This document shows positions 1-10,293 of a stretch of 64,000 nt of DNA, one piece after another. Position numbers and translations under genes: made by a program. Source of the DNA: Paraburkholderia sp. DHOC27. GTDB taxonomy: Bacteria > Pseudomonadota > Gammaproteobacteria > Burkholderiales > Burkholderiaceae. Each line of letters begins with the position of its first letter. Within the stretch, counting starts at the first letter, position 1. The DNA is taken from contig NZ_QVQV01000003.1 of NCBI RefSeq assembly GCF_003429005.1, forward strand, positions 496,723 to 560,722, in the 5' to 3' direction. Below the pieces are notes generated by a model. That model was not told the origin of the DNA. It searched no databases and saw only the letters and a list, made by a program, of their open reading frames with translations.

Positions 1-574
1 CATACGTGGGCTTGATGCCGGTGATGCCGGAGAACGACGCCGGCTGGCGAATCGAGCCGCCGGTATCTGTGCCGGTGGCAGCCGGCGCAAGGCGCGCGGC
101 GACCGCCGCCGCCGAGCCGCCCGACGAGCCACCCGGCACCGCCTTGAGGTCCCACGGGTTCTGCACCGGACCGAAGTACGAATTCTCGTTGGAGGAGCCC
201 ATCGCGAACTCGTCCATGTTGGTCTTGCCGACGCACACCATGCCGGCGCGATTCAAACGCTCGACCACGGTTGCATCGAACGGGCTCGTGTAGTTGGCGA
301 GCATTTTCGAACCGGCCGTGGAGCGCCAGCCGCGCGTGACGAACACGTCCTTGTGCGCGATCGGCACGCCCACCAGCGGCCCGGCGTGGCCGGTGTGAAG
401 CAGCGCGTCGGCGGCTTTGGCCTGCGCCAGGGTCAGCTCTTCGTCGACCTGCACGAAGGCGTTCAGGCTGTTGGCGTCAGCGATGCGTTTTAGATACAAC
501 TGCGCCAGTTCGACTGCTGAGCATTCCTTCGCAGCGAGCGCGGCACGCAGTTCGGTCAAGCTTTTTTCATGCAT
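1..574 (-). CDS. gatA: Glu-tRNA(Gln)/Asp-tRNA(Asn) amidotransferase subunit A, N-terminal part (cut by window edge)
   Basis: This is the amidase subunit of the GatCAB complex, which converts mischarged Glu-tRNA(Gln) or Asp-tRNA(Asn) to the correct aminoacyl-tRNA in the cytoplasm. About 191 codons are visible, starting with [13 protein letters not shown]. The amidase-signature stretch is present: a [10 protein letters not shown] glycine/serine run, then [10 protein letters not shown], which carries the Ser residues of the Ser-cisSer-Lys triad. VAHKDVF upstream supplies the expected Lys. The C-terminal two thirds, and presumably gatB, lie beyond base 1. It follows gatC on the same strand after 158 bases, as in other Burkholderia-type gat loci. 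The start is the ATG at 572-574. Confidence 0.93.
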   Translation of the reverse strand, partial: MHEKSLTELRAALAAKECSAVELAQLYLKRIADANSLNAFVQVDEELTLAQAKAADALLHTGHAGPLVGVPIAHKDVFVTRGWRSTAGSKMLANYTSPFDATVVERLNRAGMVCVGKTNMDEFAMGSSNENSYFGPVQNPWDLKAVPGGSSGGSAAAVAARLAPAATGTDTGGSIRQPASFSGITGIKPTY

Positions 575-656
575 TACGTTCTTCCTGAAGAGCGCGGCAG
601 CGCCGCAGGCACTGCCGGAGAGGCGTTTGGCCAGACAGCCGGTGGATCCCGCCTAA

Positions 657-682
657 GAGTCACACCTATGAGTCACACCTAT
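657..682. repeat. Tandem 13-bp direct repeat between gatC and gatA
   Basis: The 13-base unit gagtcacacctat occurs twice head to tail in the gatC-gatA spacer. No function is evident. It could be a replication-slippage duplication. Confidence 0.7.
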
Positions 683-732
683 AACCCACGCCGGGCAAAA
701 CCTCGCGGCGCCACGCGCCGGGGCCCGTTGGT

Positions 733-1032
733 TTATTCAATGACCTTGGGCACCAGATAGAGCCCGTCTTGCACGGCGGGAGCGGGACGCTGGAATTCGT
801 CGCGCTGCACGACTTCCGTGACGGCATCCGCACGCAGGCGCAGTGCAACATCTTCGATCTGTTCGATAGGATGCGCGAGCGGTTCGATGCCCGTGGTGTC
901 GACGGCCTGCATCTGCTCGACGAGGCCGAAAAAGTCATTGAGCTGGGCAAGTGTGTGCTCAGCTTCGGCGTCGGCCAGTTCGAGCCGCGCAAGATGCGCG
1001 ATGCGTTTAACATCGGTCAGAGTCAGAGCCAT
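733..1032 (-). CDS. gatC: Glu-tRNA(Gln)/Asp-tRNA(Asn) amidotransferase subunit C
   Basis: A 99-aa small subunit that stabilises GatA and wraps GatAB. The sequence has the family pattern: an N-terminal helix ([15 protein letters not shown]), a central acidic/aromatic segment ([12 protein letters not shown]), the typical PLAHP turn and a C-terminal end with [11 protein letters not shown]. The length matches the family (about 95-100 aa). It is the first gene of the minus-strand gat operon and reads toward gatA. Its promoter must lie in the 377-base spacer shared with the divergent mreB. Confidence 0.95.
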   Translation of the reverse strand: MALTLTDVKRIAHLARLELADAEAEHTLAQLNDFFGLVEQMQAVDTTGIEPLAHPIEQIEDVALRLRADAVTEVVQRDEFQRPAPAVQDGLYLVPKVIE

Positions 1033-1409
1033 GCAATCACCGGAAAATGTGGCGGGCTGTCACAGTGTGGAAAAACATTGCTGTGACAGCGAGTTACAAC
1101 ACTGGAGGGCGGCCTCGAAAAAGGGGCCAGCGGTGGCAAAAGTGCCAACCGTTTCCTTTAAATCAAGCAAAATTATAAGGTATCATTACGCGTTCGACCC
1201 AAACCCGGACCGACTTACCAAGGCCTTTCTGGTCATTTCCCACAAATGAATCAGAGTTTGAAGCCGGCCTTGTTTCGGCCTCCGGTAGATTCCCTCGCAG
1301 CTTCAAGCCGTTAAGGCGCCGCATCCGCCCGGTTGAAGCTGTTATTTTTTCCGCTGCCGCCCTGCGCATGAGTTGCGAGGCCCCGGCCCCAAGCGAGACA
1401 GGATTTTGA
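1033..1409. promoter_or_regulatory. Divergent gatC / mreB intergenic region
   Basis: A 377-base spacer that must carry promoters for both the gat operon (minus) and the mre operon (plus). An AT-rich patch around 1158-1190, including a TATCAT-like hexamer at 1181-1186, is the only obvious sigma-70-like candidate for the mreB direction, and no good -35 partner is visible. A long mreB leader would follow. No convincing ORF was found here. Confidence 0.45.
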
Positions 1410-2453
<1,044 letters not shown>

Positions 2454-2605
2454 GCGAGAGCGACTCTCCATGTCAGCAGCGCGGATCGGACGGCTAGCCT
2501 CCTCAGGGCCGGCCTGCCTTGAGCTGGGTCAACCAGCCACCGCGCACTGACCGCGCGTCTTCGCGTCCAAGCTCTACCCAACCGCTCACGCCCCCGGCGC
2601 CGACC

Positions 2606-3817
2606 ATGGAATACAGTCCGCCGCCTCTGTTCAAGCAAGGCCCTTCCGCGCTCGCACGGCTGATTTTCTTCGTGCTGCTCGCGCTCGCCTTGCTGATCTC
2701 GGACGCGCGCTTCAACACGCTCGAGATCGTGCGCGGCGTGCTGGGCGCGGGCCTGTATCCATTGCAGCGTGCCGCACTGGTGCCGCGCGACATCTTCATG
2801 GGGGCTGCCGATCTTGCCGTCACCAGCGCCACTTTGCGCAGTCAGAACGACGAGCTCCATAAAAAGAATCTGCAGCTTTCGTTGCAGGCCAATTCGGCGG
2901 CGGAACTGAACGCCGAAAATGCCCATCTGCGCTCGTTGTTGCAGTTGTCACAGCGCATGACCACCGTGTCGATTCCCGCCGAGATCCAGTACGACACACG
3001 CGACCCGTTCACGCAAAAAGTCGTGATCGGCCGTGGCGCACAGCAGGGCATCCAGAACGGCTCGCCGGTCGTCAACGAAGACGGCGTGATCGGCCAGGTC
3101 ACGCGTGTGTTCCCGATGCAGGCCGAGGTGACGCTCCTCACCGACAAGGATCAGGCCGTGCCGGTGCAGGTGGTGCGCACGGGCTTGCGCAGCGTGATCT
3201 ACGGCACCCCGAAGGGCGACTCGCTCGATCTGCGCTTCGTGCCGATCAGCGCCGACGTTCAGACGGGTGATGAACTCGTGACGAGCGGACTGGACGGTAC
3301 CTATCCGCCCGGCCTGCCGGTCGCGAAGGTGGTGCGGGTCGACAAGCAGGCGGATACCGCCTTCGCCCGCGTCGTCTGTCTGCCGGTCGCGCCGGTGCGC
3401 GGCGCGCGTCAGTTGCTCGTGCTGCACTATCAGAACACGGTGCTGCCACGTCCCGCCGACGAACCCGACGCCGCCAGTGCCGCAAAAGAAGCCAAGGCGA
3501 AGAAGGGCGCCAAACCCGGCGACAAGACCACGGAGAAGTCAGCGGAAAAAGCCACGGACAAGAACGCGAAAGCCGCCGCACCGGCCTCGGGCAGCGCAGC
3601 CGCGGCTGCCGCCGCGAAGCCTGCCTCGGCCGCAGCGGAAAAGAAGGGCACTGGCGAGAAGAAAGCAGCCGTCGAGAAAAAGTCCGCCGCTGCGCGCGCC
3701 GCCGCCGAAAAAGCCGAGAAAGCGGCCGCGGGCAAGTCCGCTCCGGGCACGCCCGCCGCCGCGAAACCGGCCGCCGATAACAGCGCCAAACAACCCGCGC
3801 AGGGGGGCCAGCAGTGA
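2606..3817 (+). CDS. mreC: Rod-shape-determining protein MreC with long Ala/Lys tail
   Basis: A bitopic inner-membrane protein linking MreB to the PBP2-RodA synthase. I chose the ATG at 2606 (MEYSPPPLFKQG). A longer reading from a TTG at 2519 adds 29 residues without family character. One transmembrane helix (residues about 18-36) is followed by a coiled coil (SATLRSQNDELHKKN) and the beta-barrel domain with GSPVVNEDGVIGQV and GDELVTSGLDG. From about residue 287 to the end (403 aa) there is an Ala/Lys/Glu-rich low-complexity tail of about 115 residues that the core family lacks. The stop overlaps the mreD start (GTGA). Confidence 0.95.
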   Translation: MEYSPPPLFKQGPSALARLIFFVLLALALLISDARFNTLEIVRGVLGAGLYPLQRAALVPRDIFMGAADLAVTSATLRSQNDELHKKNLQLSLQANSAAELNAENAHLRSLLQLSQRMTTVSIPAEIQYDTRDPFTQKVVIGRGAQQGIQNGSPVVNEDGVIGQVTRVFPMQAEVTLLTDKDQAVPVQVVRTGLRSVIYGTPKGDSLDLRFVPISADVQTGDELVTSGLDGTYPPGLPVAKVVRVDKQADTAFARVVCLPVAPVRGARQLLVLHYQNTVLPRPADEPDAASAAKEAKAKKGAKPGDKTTEKSAEKATDKNAKAAAPASGSAAAAAAAKPASAAAEKKGTGEKKAAVEKKSAAARAAAEKAEKAAAGKSAPGTPAAAKPAADNSAKQPAQGGQQ

Positions 3818-4326
3818 ACCGCCCGCAATACATCCTGCAACCGGTCAATCCGTACTTCATCGCCTTTAGCCTCGCCGCCGCGTTCCTGCTGAACCTGATG
3901 CCGTGGGGGCGTCTGATCGGGGTGCCCGACTTCGTCGCACTGGTACTGCTGTTCTGGAACGTCCATCAGCCGCGCAAGGTGGGCATGGGCATCGCGTTCA
4001 TGCTCGGCATTCTGATGGACGTGCATAACGCCAGTCTGCTGGGCGAGCATGCGCTGGCCTATACGCTGCTCTCGTATGGTGCTATCACTATCCATAGGCG
4101 CGTACTGTGGATGTCGATTGGCGTGCAGACCTTCGCGGTAATGCCGCTCTTCGTCGTCGCGCAACTGGTGCCGTTTTTCATCCGTCTTCTGATGGGGGCG
4201 GCATTTCCCGGCTGGGGCTACCTGATCGACGGGTTCGTCGAAGCGGCGCTCTGGCCCATTGCGAGTGTGCTGCTGCTGATGCCGCAGCGGCGTCCGGCTG
4301 ATCCGGACGACACCCGCCCCATTTAG
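3814..4326 (+). CDS. mreD: Rod-shape-determining membrane protein MreD
   Basis: A 170-aa polytopic inner-membrane protein of the elongasome. It has about five hydrophobic segments, the first at residues 11-30 (PYFIAFSLAAAFLLNLMPWG), then VALVLLFWNVHQ and GMGIAFMLGILMDV, which fit the MreD family. It starts with GTG, overlapping the mreC stop by four bases, so the two are likely translationally coupled. Confidence 0.94.
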   Translation: MNRPQYILQPVNPYFIAFSLAAAFLLNLMPWGRLIGVPDFVALVLLFWNVHQPRKVGMGIAFMLGILMDVHNASLLGEHALAYTLLSYGAITIHRRVLWMSIGVQTFAVMPLFVVAQLVPFFIRLLMGAAFPGWGYLIDGFVEAALWPIASVLLLMPQRRPADPDDTRPI

Positions 4327-4480
4327 CGCAGTGCGCGCCTCGAGCCCCGTTGAACATGCTGAATACGCTGCACAGATGTTCGCCCGCCCGGCTCGATCCG
4401 CACGACGCACGCCTCCTGGCCCAAGCAGCCGGTGAGGCGCTACTTCACGATGGCCGCCTCGCGGCCCTTTGATCAAACGC

Positions 4481-6886
4481 ATGGCTGCCGAATTCAAGGA
4501 CACACAACAACAGCTTTCGAAATTCCGCCTGCGCGTCGCGGCGGCGGGGCTGTTCGTGTTCGTCTGCTTCGGGCTGATCGTGTTCCGTTTCCTGTTCCTG
4601 CAGGTCTGGCATTACAGCAAGTATTCGCTGCAGGCCGACGAGAACCGCATTTCCGTGGCGCCGATCGTGCCGAACCGCGGCATCATCACGGACCGTAACG
4701 GCGTGGTGCTGGCCAAGAACTATTCGGCCTACACGCTCGAAATCACGCCCTCGAAGCTCAACGACACGCTCGACAACGTGATCGACAATCTCGCCACCGT
4801 CATCTCCATCGACGCACGCGACCGGCGCCGCTTCAAGAAGCTGCAGGAAGATTCGAAGAACTTCGAGAGCCTGCCCATCCGTACCCGCCTCACCGACGAC
4901 GAAGTGGCGCGTTTCACCGCGCAGCGTTTCCGCTTCCCCGGCGTCGAAGTGCGCGCGCGTCTGTTCCGGCAGTACCCACTCGGGCCGACGGCGGCGCACG
5001 TGATCGGTTATATCGGCCGCATTTCGCAGCACGATCAGGACAAGATCGACGAGGCCAGCGACCAGAACGACAGCGATCCGGATCACTACGATCCGCGCCT
5101 CGACGCGAACAACTACAAGGGCACCGACTACATCGGCAAAATCGGCATCGAGCAGAGCTACGAGACCGAACTGCATGGCCAGACCGGTTTCGAGGAAGTC
5201 GAAGTCACCGCTGGTGGACGCCCAGTGCGTACGCTGTCGCGTACCCAGGCAACGCCGGGCAACAACATCGTGCTGTCGCTCGACATCGGCCTTCAGCAGG
5301 TCGCCGAGCAGGCGTTCGCAGGCAAGCGCGGCGCGCTGGTCGCCATTGAACCCGCAACCGGCGACGTGCTGGCGTTCGTCTCGGCACCAAGCTTCGATCC
5401 GAACTCCTTCGTGGACGGCATTGATCAGCAGACGTGGGACGACCTCAACAACTCGCCCGATCACCCGCTGCTGAACCGTCCGCTGCACGGCACGTATCCG
5501 CCGGGGTCCACGTACAAGCCTTTCATGGCACTGGCCGCGCTCACGCTGCACAAGCGCACGCCGAGCTGGGGCTTTCAGGATCCGGGCTTCTACACCTTCG
5601 GTGGCCACACGTTCCGCAACGACGTGCGCTCGGGGCAAGGCTGGATCGACCTGAACCGTGCCATCGTGGTGTCGAACGATACGTACTTCTACATGCTCGC
5701 GCACGACCTGGGCGTTAACGCGATCGCCAACTTCATGAAGCCGTGGGGCTTCGGCCAGATCACCGGCATTGATATTTCCGGCGAAGCGAAGGGCATCCTG
5801 CCGTCCACGGAATGGAAGCGCAAAGCCTACCGCAAGCCTGAGCAGCAGCGCTGGTACGAAGGTGAGACCATCAGTCTCGGGATCGGCCAGGGCTACAACT
5901 CGTTCACGATCCTGCAACTCGCGCACGCGGTGGCCACGCTCGCCAACAACGGCGTCGTGATGAAGCCTCACCTTGCGAAAGAGATCGAAAACCCGATCAC
6001 GAAAGATACGCGCCTCACCGTGCCGAAGGACGACGGCCGCATCGACGTGCCCCAGGCCGACATCGACATCGTCAAGCGGGCGATGGTCGGTGTGGTCACC
6101 AACGGCACGGCCTCGAAGCTCTTCATTGGCGCGCCTTATCAGGCGGCGGGCAAGACCGGTACGGCGCAGGTCTATTCGCTGCAGGGCGCCAACTATAAGG
6201 GTCATGCGATCGCCGAGCATCTGCGTGACCACGCGCTCTTCATCGCTTTCGCGCCCGCTGACCACCCGAAGATCGCGCTTGCGCTGATCGTGGAAAACGG
6301 CGGCTGGGGTGCGGAAGCGGCGGGCCCGATTGCGCGTCACGTGCTCGACTATTACCTCGTCGACCGCCAGAAGCCGGGCGCCGAAGCGGCCGCCATCGAA
6401 GCCGCGGCCTCGGCCACCGAGGACGCATCGGCGCCGGTGATTGGCGCGCCGCCCGCATCGTCGGTCGAAACGACGCAACCGGCCATCGTCGCCGCCGGCT
6501 TCACGCCGTTGCCCATGCCGGGCGCGGCGAGCGCTGCGGCGGCGGCTTCGGCGGCGGCAGCGGCTGCCGCCAACGCTGCCTCCAGCAGCGCGCCGGCCTC
6601 ATTCTCGGCACCGGCGGTTTACGCGCCTGGCGCAGCCGCAGCGTCGCCCTCGACGCCCTCGACGCCGTTCAGCCCTACCACCGCATCGCCGGCAGCTTCC
6701 GACACGAGCGTCGTCGCACCGGTTACTGCAGCGTCATCGGCCAAGCCTGTCGCATCGCGCAAATCCGGCCCGCGTCATCCGCGCCCTGCGAGCGAGCCTG
6801 GCCAAACCGCTGCCGCCCCTTCGCGCGACGACAGTATTCAGCCCGCGTCACCCCGCCAGCCGGTTTCCGGCGGCATCGACGAGTAA
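4481..6886 (+). CDS. mrdA: Penicillin-binding protein 2 (elongation transpeptidase)
   Basis: A D,D-transpeptidase that crosslinks peptidoglycan during lateral wall growth together with RodA. The ATG at 4481 (MAAEFKDTQQQL) is preferred over a TTG at 4469. There is one N-terminal membrane anchor (residues about 18-40), a PBP dimerisation domain, and the transpeptidase domain with SxxK as STYK (Ser343), SxN as SND (Ser398) and KTG (Lys558). The catalytic part ends near residue 630. A tail of about 170 residues rich in Ala, Ser and Pro follows, which E. coli PBP2 lacks. The protein is 801 aa, against about 630 in E. coli. Confidence 0.96.
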   Translation: MAAEFKDTQQQLSKFRLRVAAAGLFVFVCFGLIVFRFLFLQVWHYSKYSLQADENRISVAPIVPNRGIITDRNGVVLAKNYSAYTLEITPSKLNDTLDNVIDNLATVISIDARDRRRFKKLQEDSKNFESLPIRTRLTDDEVARFTAQRFRFPGVEVRARLFRQYPLGPTAAHVIGYIGRISQHDQDKIDEASDQNDSDPDHYDPRLDANNYKGTDYIGKIGIEQSYETELHGQTGFEEVEVTAGGRPVRTLSRTQATPGNNIVLSLDIGLQQVAEQAFAGKRGALVAIEPATGDVLAFVSAPSFDPNSFVDGIDQQTWDDLNNSPDHPLLNRPLHGTYPPGSTYKPFMALAALTLHKRTPSWGFQDPGFYTFGGHTFRNDVRSGQGWIDLNRAIVVSNDTYFYMLAHDLGVNAIANFMKPWGFGQITGIDISGEAKGILPSTEWKRKAYRKPEQQRWYEGETISLGIGQGYNSFTILQLAHAVATLANNGVVMKPHLAKEIENPITKDTRLTVPKDDGRIDVPQADIDIVKRAMVGVVTNGTASKLFIGAPYQAAGKTGTAQVYSLQGANYKGHAIAEHLRDHALFIAFAPADHPKIALALIVENGGWGAEAAGPIARHVLDYYLVDRQKPGAEAAAIEAAASATEDASAPVIGAPPASSVETTQPAIVAAGFTPLPMPGAASAAAAASAAAAAAANAASSSAPASFSAPAVYAPGAAAASPSTPSTPFSPTTASPAASDTSVVAPVTAASSAKPVASRKSGPRHPRPASEPGQTAAAPSRDDSIQPASPRQPVSGGIDE

Positions 6887-6896
6887 GGAGAAAGGC

Positions 6897-8045
6897 ATGC
6901 AGTTCGACAAGCGCGCCTGGCTCGACCGCATCAAGAAGATGTTCATCGGCTTCGACCGCCCGCTCGCGCTGGCGGTGTTCCTGCTGATGTGCGTCGGCAT
7001 CGTCACGCTGTACAGCGCCACGCTCGACATGCCGGGCAAGGTGGAAGACCAGCTGCGCAACATCATGCTGACCTTCGTGCTGATGTGGGCGCTGGCCAAC
7101 GTGCCGCCCAACACGCTGATACGCTTCGCGGTCCCGCTCTACACCTTCGGCATAGCGTTGCTGGTCGCGGTCGCGCTGTTTGGCCTCACGCGCAAGGGCG
7201 CCAAGCGCTGGATCAACGTGGGTGTGGTGATCCAGCCGTCCGAGATCATGAAGATCGCCACGCCGCTGATGCTCGCGTGGTACTACCAGCGTCGCGAAGG
7301 AGTCATGCGCTGGTATGACTACATCGTCGGCCTGATCATTCTTGCCGTGCCGGTGGGGCTGATCGCCAAACAGCCTGACCTCGGCACGGCGGTGCTGGTG
7401 TTCGCGGCAGGGCTGTTCGTCATCTACTTCGCAGGCCTCAGCTTCAAACTGATCGTGCCGGTGCTGCTTGCTGCGGTAATCGCGGTGGGCTCTATCGCCA
7501 CGTTCCAGGACAAGATCTGTCAGCCGGAAGTGCAGTGGCCGCTGATGCACGACTACCAGAAGCATCGTATCTGTACGCTGCTCGATCCGACTTCGGATCC
7601 GCTCGGCAAGGGCTTCCACACCATTCAGGCAGTGATTGCGATTGGCTCGGGTGGCCCGCTCGGCAAGGGCTGGTTGAAGGGCACCCAGGCGCACCTGGAA
7701 TTCATTCCTGAGAAGCACACCGACTTCATTTTTGCGGTGTTCTCCGAAGAGTTCGGACTGGCTGGCGGCGTCGTGCTGCTGGTGCTGTATATGGCGCTGA
7801 TTGCGCGAGGGCTATACATCGCGGCCAACGGTGCAACGCTATTTGGACGCTTGCTGGCGGGCTCGCTCACGATGGCCTTCTTCACCTACGCGTTCGTCAA
7901 TATCGGCATGGTGAGCGGCATTCTGCCGGTGGTCGGCGTGCCGTTACCGTTCATGAGTTACGGGGGAACGGCGTTGATTACGCTGGGCGTTGCCACCGGG
8001 CTCATCATGAGCGTGGGCCGGCAGAAGCGCTTGATGCAGAGTTGA
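6897..8045 (+). CDS. rodA: SEDS-family peptidoglycan glycosyltransferase RodA
   Basis: The peptidoglycan polymerase partner of PBP2. It has 382 aa with about ten membrane helices and SEDS signatures: KGAKRWINVG with IQPSEIMKIATPL, the PDLGTAVLVFAAG segment with the conserved Asp, and the C-terminal VVGVPLPFMSYGGTALITLG. The ATG at 6897 has an AAGGAG ribosome site overlapping the mrdA stop. Longer in-frame readings run back into mrdA and are not credible. It is the last gene of the operon, with a bidirectional terminator just downstream. Confidence 0.97.
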   Translation: MQFDKRAWLDRIKKMFIGFDRPLALAVFLLMCVGIVTLYSATLDMPGKVEDQLRNIMLTFVLMWALANVPPNTLIRFAVPLYTFGIALLVAVALFGLTRKGAKRWINVGVVIQPSEIMKIATPLMLAWYYQRREGVMRWYDYIVGLIILAVPVGLIAKQPDLGTAVLVFAAGLFVIYFAGLSFKLIVPVLLAAVIAVGSIATFQDKICQPEVQWPLMHDYQKHRICTLLDPTSDPLGKGFHTIQAVIAIGSGGPLGKGWLKGTQAHLEFIPEKHTDFIFAVFSEEFGLAGGVVLLVLYMALIARGLYIAANGATLFGRLLAGSLTMAFFTYAFVNIGMVSGILPVVGVPLPFMSYGGTALITLGVATGLIMSVGRQKRLMQS

Positions 8046-8103
8046 TTGCGACGTGAAGTCATGTCGCGCATAGACGCTTGGTACATCGAGCGTGAACGCT
8101 AAA

Positions 8104-8131
8104 AACAAGGGGCGCCACAGCGCCCCTTGTT
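8104..8131. terminator. Bidirectional Rho-independent terminator between rodA and the Sel1 gene
   Basis: A perfect 12-bp stem (aacaaggggcgc paired with gcgccccttgtt) with a 4-base loop, flanked by A-rich sequence on the left and T-rich on the right. It sits between convergent rodA (plus) and the Sel1-repeat gene (minus) and can serve both. Confidence 0.85.
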
Positions 8132-8151
8132 CGTTTACCGCCGCGCCAGCA

Positions 8152-8865
8152 TCACTGCGGCTTGGCTTCGTGCTCGTCGCGCAACTCAGCGCTGAGTTGC
8201 TGAAACTTGAGCTTGGCGGCGGGATCGCCCTGCGCCGCGGCAGCCGCGTAATACGCACGCGCGACGTTCAGGTTCTTGTCCACGCCATCGCCACCACGCT
8301 CGTAAAACGAACCGGCAACATACTGCGCGGTCATATCGCCACCCTCGGCCGCTTTCTTGTACCAGATGAACGCCTGCCGATTGTCGCGCGCCGTGCCGCG
8401 ACCATCCAGAAACTGATTTGCCAGTGCCAGCTCGGCCTGCACGTGACCCTGCTGCGCGGCCTTCAGAAACCAGCGATGCGCCTCGACCGGATCGCGCCCG
8501 ACAAACTCACCATCGTCGTACATCTTGCCGTACACATACTGCGCGTGTGACATGTTCGCTTCAGCGGCTTTGAGCAGCCACTTCTTGCCTTCGTCGACAT
8601 TGGCCGTGGTGCCTTCGCCGTTGAGCAGCATCATCGCGTAGTTGAATTCGGCCAGCCGGTTGCCGCGCTCGGCGGCGTGCCGGAATTCGGTGAGCGCAGC
8701 GCCCATGTTGCCCGCGTTGTAGTCGGCCACCGCGGACTGCGTTTCCGGGTCATCTACCTTCGGCGCCTTTTGCTGCGCATTTGCGGCAGCAGAAAACGCA
8801 GTCACTGCCACACAGACGGCAACGCAAACGGCCACGCGTGCCACGCCCTTTGAAACCACCCTCAT
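8152..8865 (-). CDS. Sel1-repeat (TPR-like) secreted protein
   Basis: A 237-aa protein with a clear signal peptide (hydrophobic VAVCVAVCVAVTAFSAAANAQQ, cleavage likely after ANA). It is followed by tandem Sel1-like repeats, recognisable by recurring A-x(3)-Y-G-x-M and A-x-x-W-x-x-K-A-A patterns (for example AQYVYGKMYDDG, AHRWFLKAAQQG, AFIWYKKAAEGG). Such repeats mediate protein-protein contacts. The specific partner cannot be read from the sequence. Its ATG overlaps the aldolase stop (ATGA), so the two are co-transcribed. Confidence 0.88.
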   Translation of the reverse strand: MRVVSKGVARVAVCVAVCVAVTAFSAAANAQQKAPKVDDPETQSAVADYNAGNMGAALTEFRHAAERGNRLAEFNYAMMLLNGEGTTANVDEGKKWLLKAAEANMSHAQYVYGKMYDDGEFVGRDPVEAHRWFLKAAQQGHVQAELALANQFLDGRGTARDNRQAFIWYKKAAEGGDMTAQYVAGSFYERGGDGVDKNLNVARAYYAAAAAQGDPAAKLKFQQLSAELRDEHEAKPQ

Positions 8866-9644
8866 GACCTAACCTCCTGAAGCGCCTGACGTGTCGCGCG
8901 CACCAGCCACATGACGTCGGCCGCTACCGCGATGAAACGAAAACCGGCGTCGCGATACTGACGCGCGCCGGCTGAATCCATAGCGAAGATACCGGTGGCG
9001 ATGTTCGCCTTTTGTGCCGCAGCAACGACATGCGACATTGCCTCCTGCACCTCCGGATGCTTCGAGTCGCCGAGATGGCCGAGGCTGGCGGCGAGATCGG
9101 CGGGTCCGATGAACAGGCAATCCACGCCCGGCGTCGCCGCGATCTTGTCCACTTCCTGCACGGCGCGCGCCGACTCGATCTGCACGATCGTCGCGATCTG
9201 CGCGTTGGCCGTCTGCACATAGTCGCGGCGCATGCCATACGAACCGGCGCGCACGGCACCGGCCACGCCGCGCAGACCGTCGGGGGCATCGGCCGTTGGG
9301 TACTGCGTCAGACGCACCGCTCGCGCGGCTTCCTCGGCGGATTCGATATTCGGGAACATCAGCGTGCGCGCGCCGGCATCGAGCACGCGCTTGACGAGCC
9401 AGCCCTCGTTCGCCGGCACGCGCACCACGGGCTCGCTCGGCAGGTGCGCTGCAGCAATGGCGCGCAACTGGCTCGTGACATCGGCGCTGTCGATGGGCGC
9501 ATGCTCCATGTCGATCAGCAGCCAGTCGAAACCGGCGTGCGCGAGCGCCTCGGCGGCGCTATCGCTGCCCAGCGACAGCCATAGCCCGAAGAGCGGTTCG
9601 GCTTCCGCCAGACGTTGCTTGAGGGGATTGGTGAAGGTGCTCAT
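8862..9644 (-). CDS. HpcH/HpaI-family aldolase
   Basis: A class II metal-dependent aldolase of the HpcH/HpaI family (2-keto-3-deoxy or 4-hydroxy-2-oxoheptanedioate aldolase type). Characteristic elements are GFDWLLIDMEHAP (His base), VRVPANEGWLVKRVLDAGARTLMFPN in shorter conserved pieces, the metal-ligand region IVQIES and GVDCLFIGPADLAASLG. The ATG at 9644 (MSTFTNPLKQ) is preferred to a TTG at 9662. The protein has 260 aa, the usual length. The exact substrate is not determinable. The four-base overlap with the Sel1-repeat gene suggests one operon. Confidence 0.9.
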   Translation of the reverse strand: MSTFTNPLKQRLAEAEPLFGLWLSLGSDSAAEALAHAGFDWLLIDMEHAPIDSADVTSQLRAIAAAHLPSEPVVRVPANEGWLVKRVLDAGARTLMFPNIESAEEAARAVRLTQYPTADAPDGLRGVAGAVRAGSYGMRRDYVQTANAQIATIVQIESARAVQEVDKIAATPGVDCLFIGPADLAASLGHLGDSKHPEVQEAMSHVVAAAQKANIATGIFAMDSAGARQYRDAGFRFIAVAADVMWLVRATRQALQEVRS

Positions 9645-9840
9645 CGCCGCGCTCCCCGGCAAGACGCACGCTTGCGTGGAACACGGGAAAGGCGGCTGGC
9701 GCCGCTGGCTGGCTGCCCGCTGGGCAGTATCTCGAGCAATGGATTGACCGGCATGTCTCGCTCCGCTTGGTTATCGAAACGATCATACCGTGACAATAAC
9801 GCGGCCGCTGAGGCTCACCCGGTCGCGTATCGGCGCGGGT

Positions 9841-10287
9841 TCAATCGCGGACCACGTCGGCCCAGCAATTCGGCGTTTCGTAGAGCCGCACTTTATGCAA
9901 ACGCAGGTTCACGCCGTAGTGCGCGTCGTAGACGTTGGCGAGGATATTGAACGCGACGGCGGCGAGGTTTTCGACCGTCGGAATGCGATCGAGCACCACC
10001 GTCTTGTGACCCGGCATGGCGTCGAGAAAGCCGCGTACCTGGGTATCGCCTTCGTACACGATAAACGCGTGATCCCACACGTCCACCAGATGCTCGACCG
10101 CGAGCGATTTCACATCGGCGAAGTCCATCACCATGCCGCGATCCGGCGCGCCTTCTGTTTCGACGAGGTCGCCTTGCAGCGTCACTTCGAGTACGTAGCG
10201 ATGCCCGTGCAGATTGCGACACTGGCTACGGTGATCAGGAATGCGGTGGCCCGCATCGAATTCGAGTTTTCGGGTAATCGTCAGCAC
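9841..10287 (-). CDS. queD: 6-carboxy-5,6,7,8-tetrahydropterin synthase QueD
   Basis: The 148-aa enzyme of 7-deazaguanine (preQ0/queuosine) synthesis that turns 7,8-dihydroneopterin triphosphate into 6-carboxytetrahydropterin. Zinc-binding His residues are seen in FDAGHRI and NLHGHRY. The catalytic Cys lies in SQCRNLHGH, and a conserved WDHAF and PTVENLA follow. It lies 6 bases downstream of queE on the same strand and is the last gene of the queC-queE-queD set. Confidence 0.95.
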   Translation of the reverse strand: MLTITRKLEFDAGHRIPDHRSQCRNLHGHRYVLEVTLQGDLVETEGAPDRGMVMDFADVKSLAVEHLVDVWDHAFIVYEGDTQVRGFLDAMPGHKTVVLDRIPTVENLAAVAFNILANVYDAHYGVNLRLHKVRLYETPNCWADVVRD

Positions 10288-10293
10288 GGCAAA

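Noticed and set aside
4445..6478. 677-codon open frame on the minus strand
   Set aside because: Antisense shadow of mrdA caused by high GC third positions; its His/Arg-rich composition matches no family.
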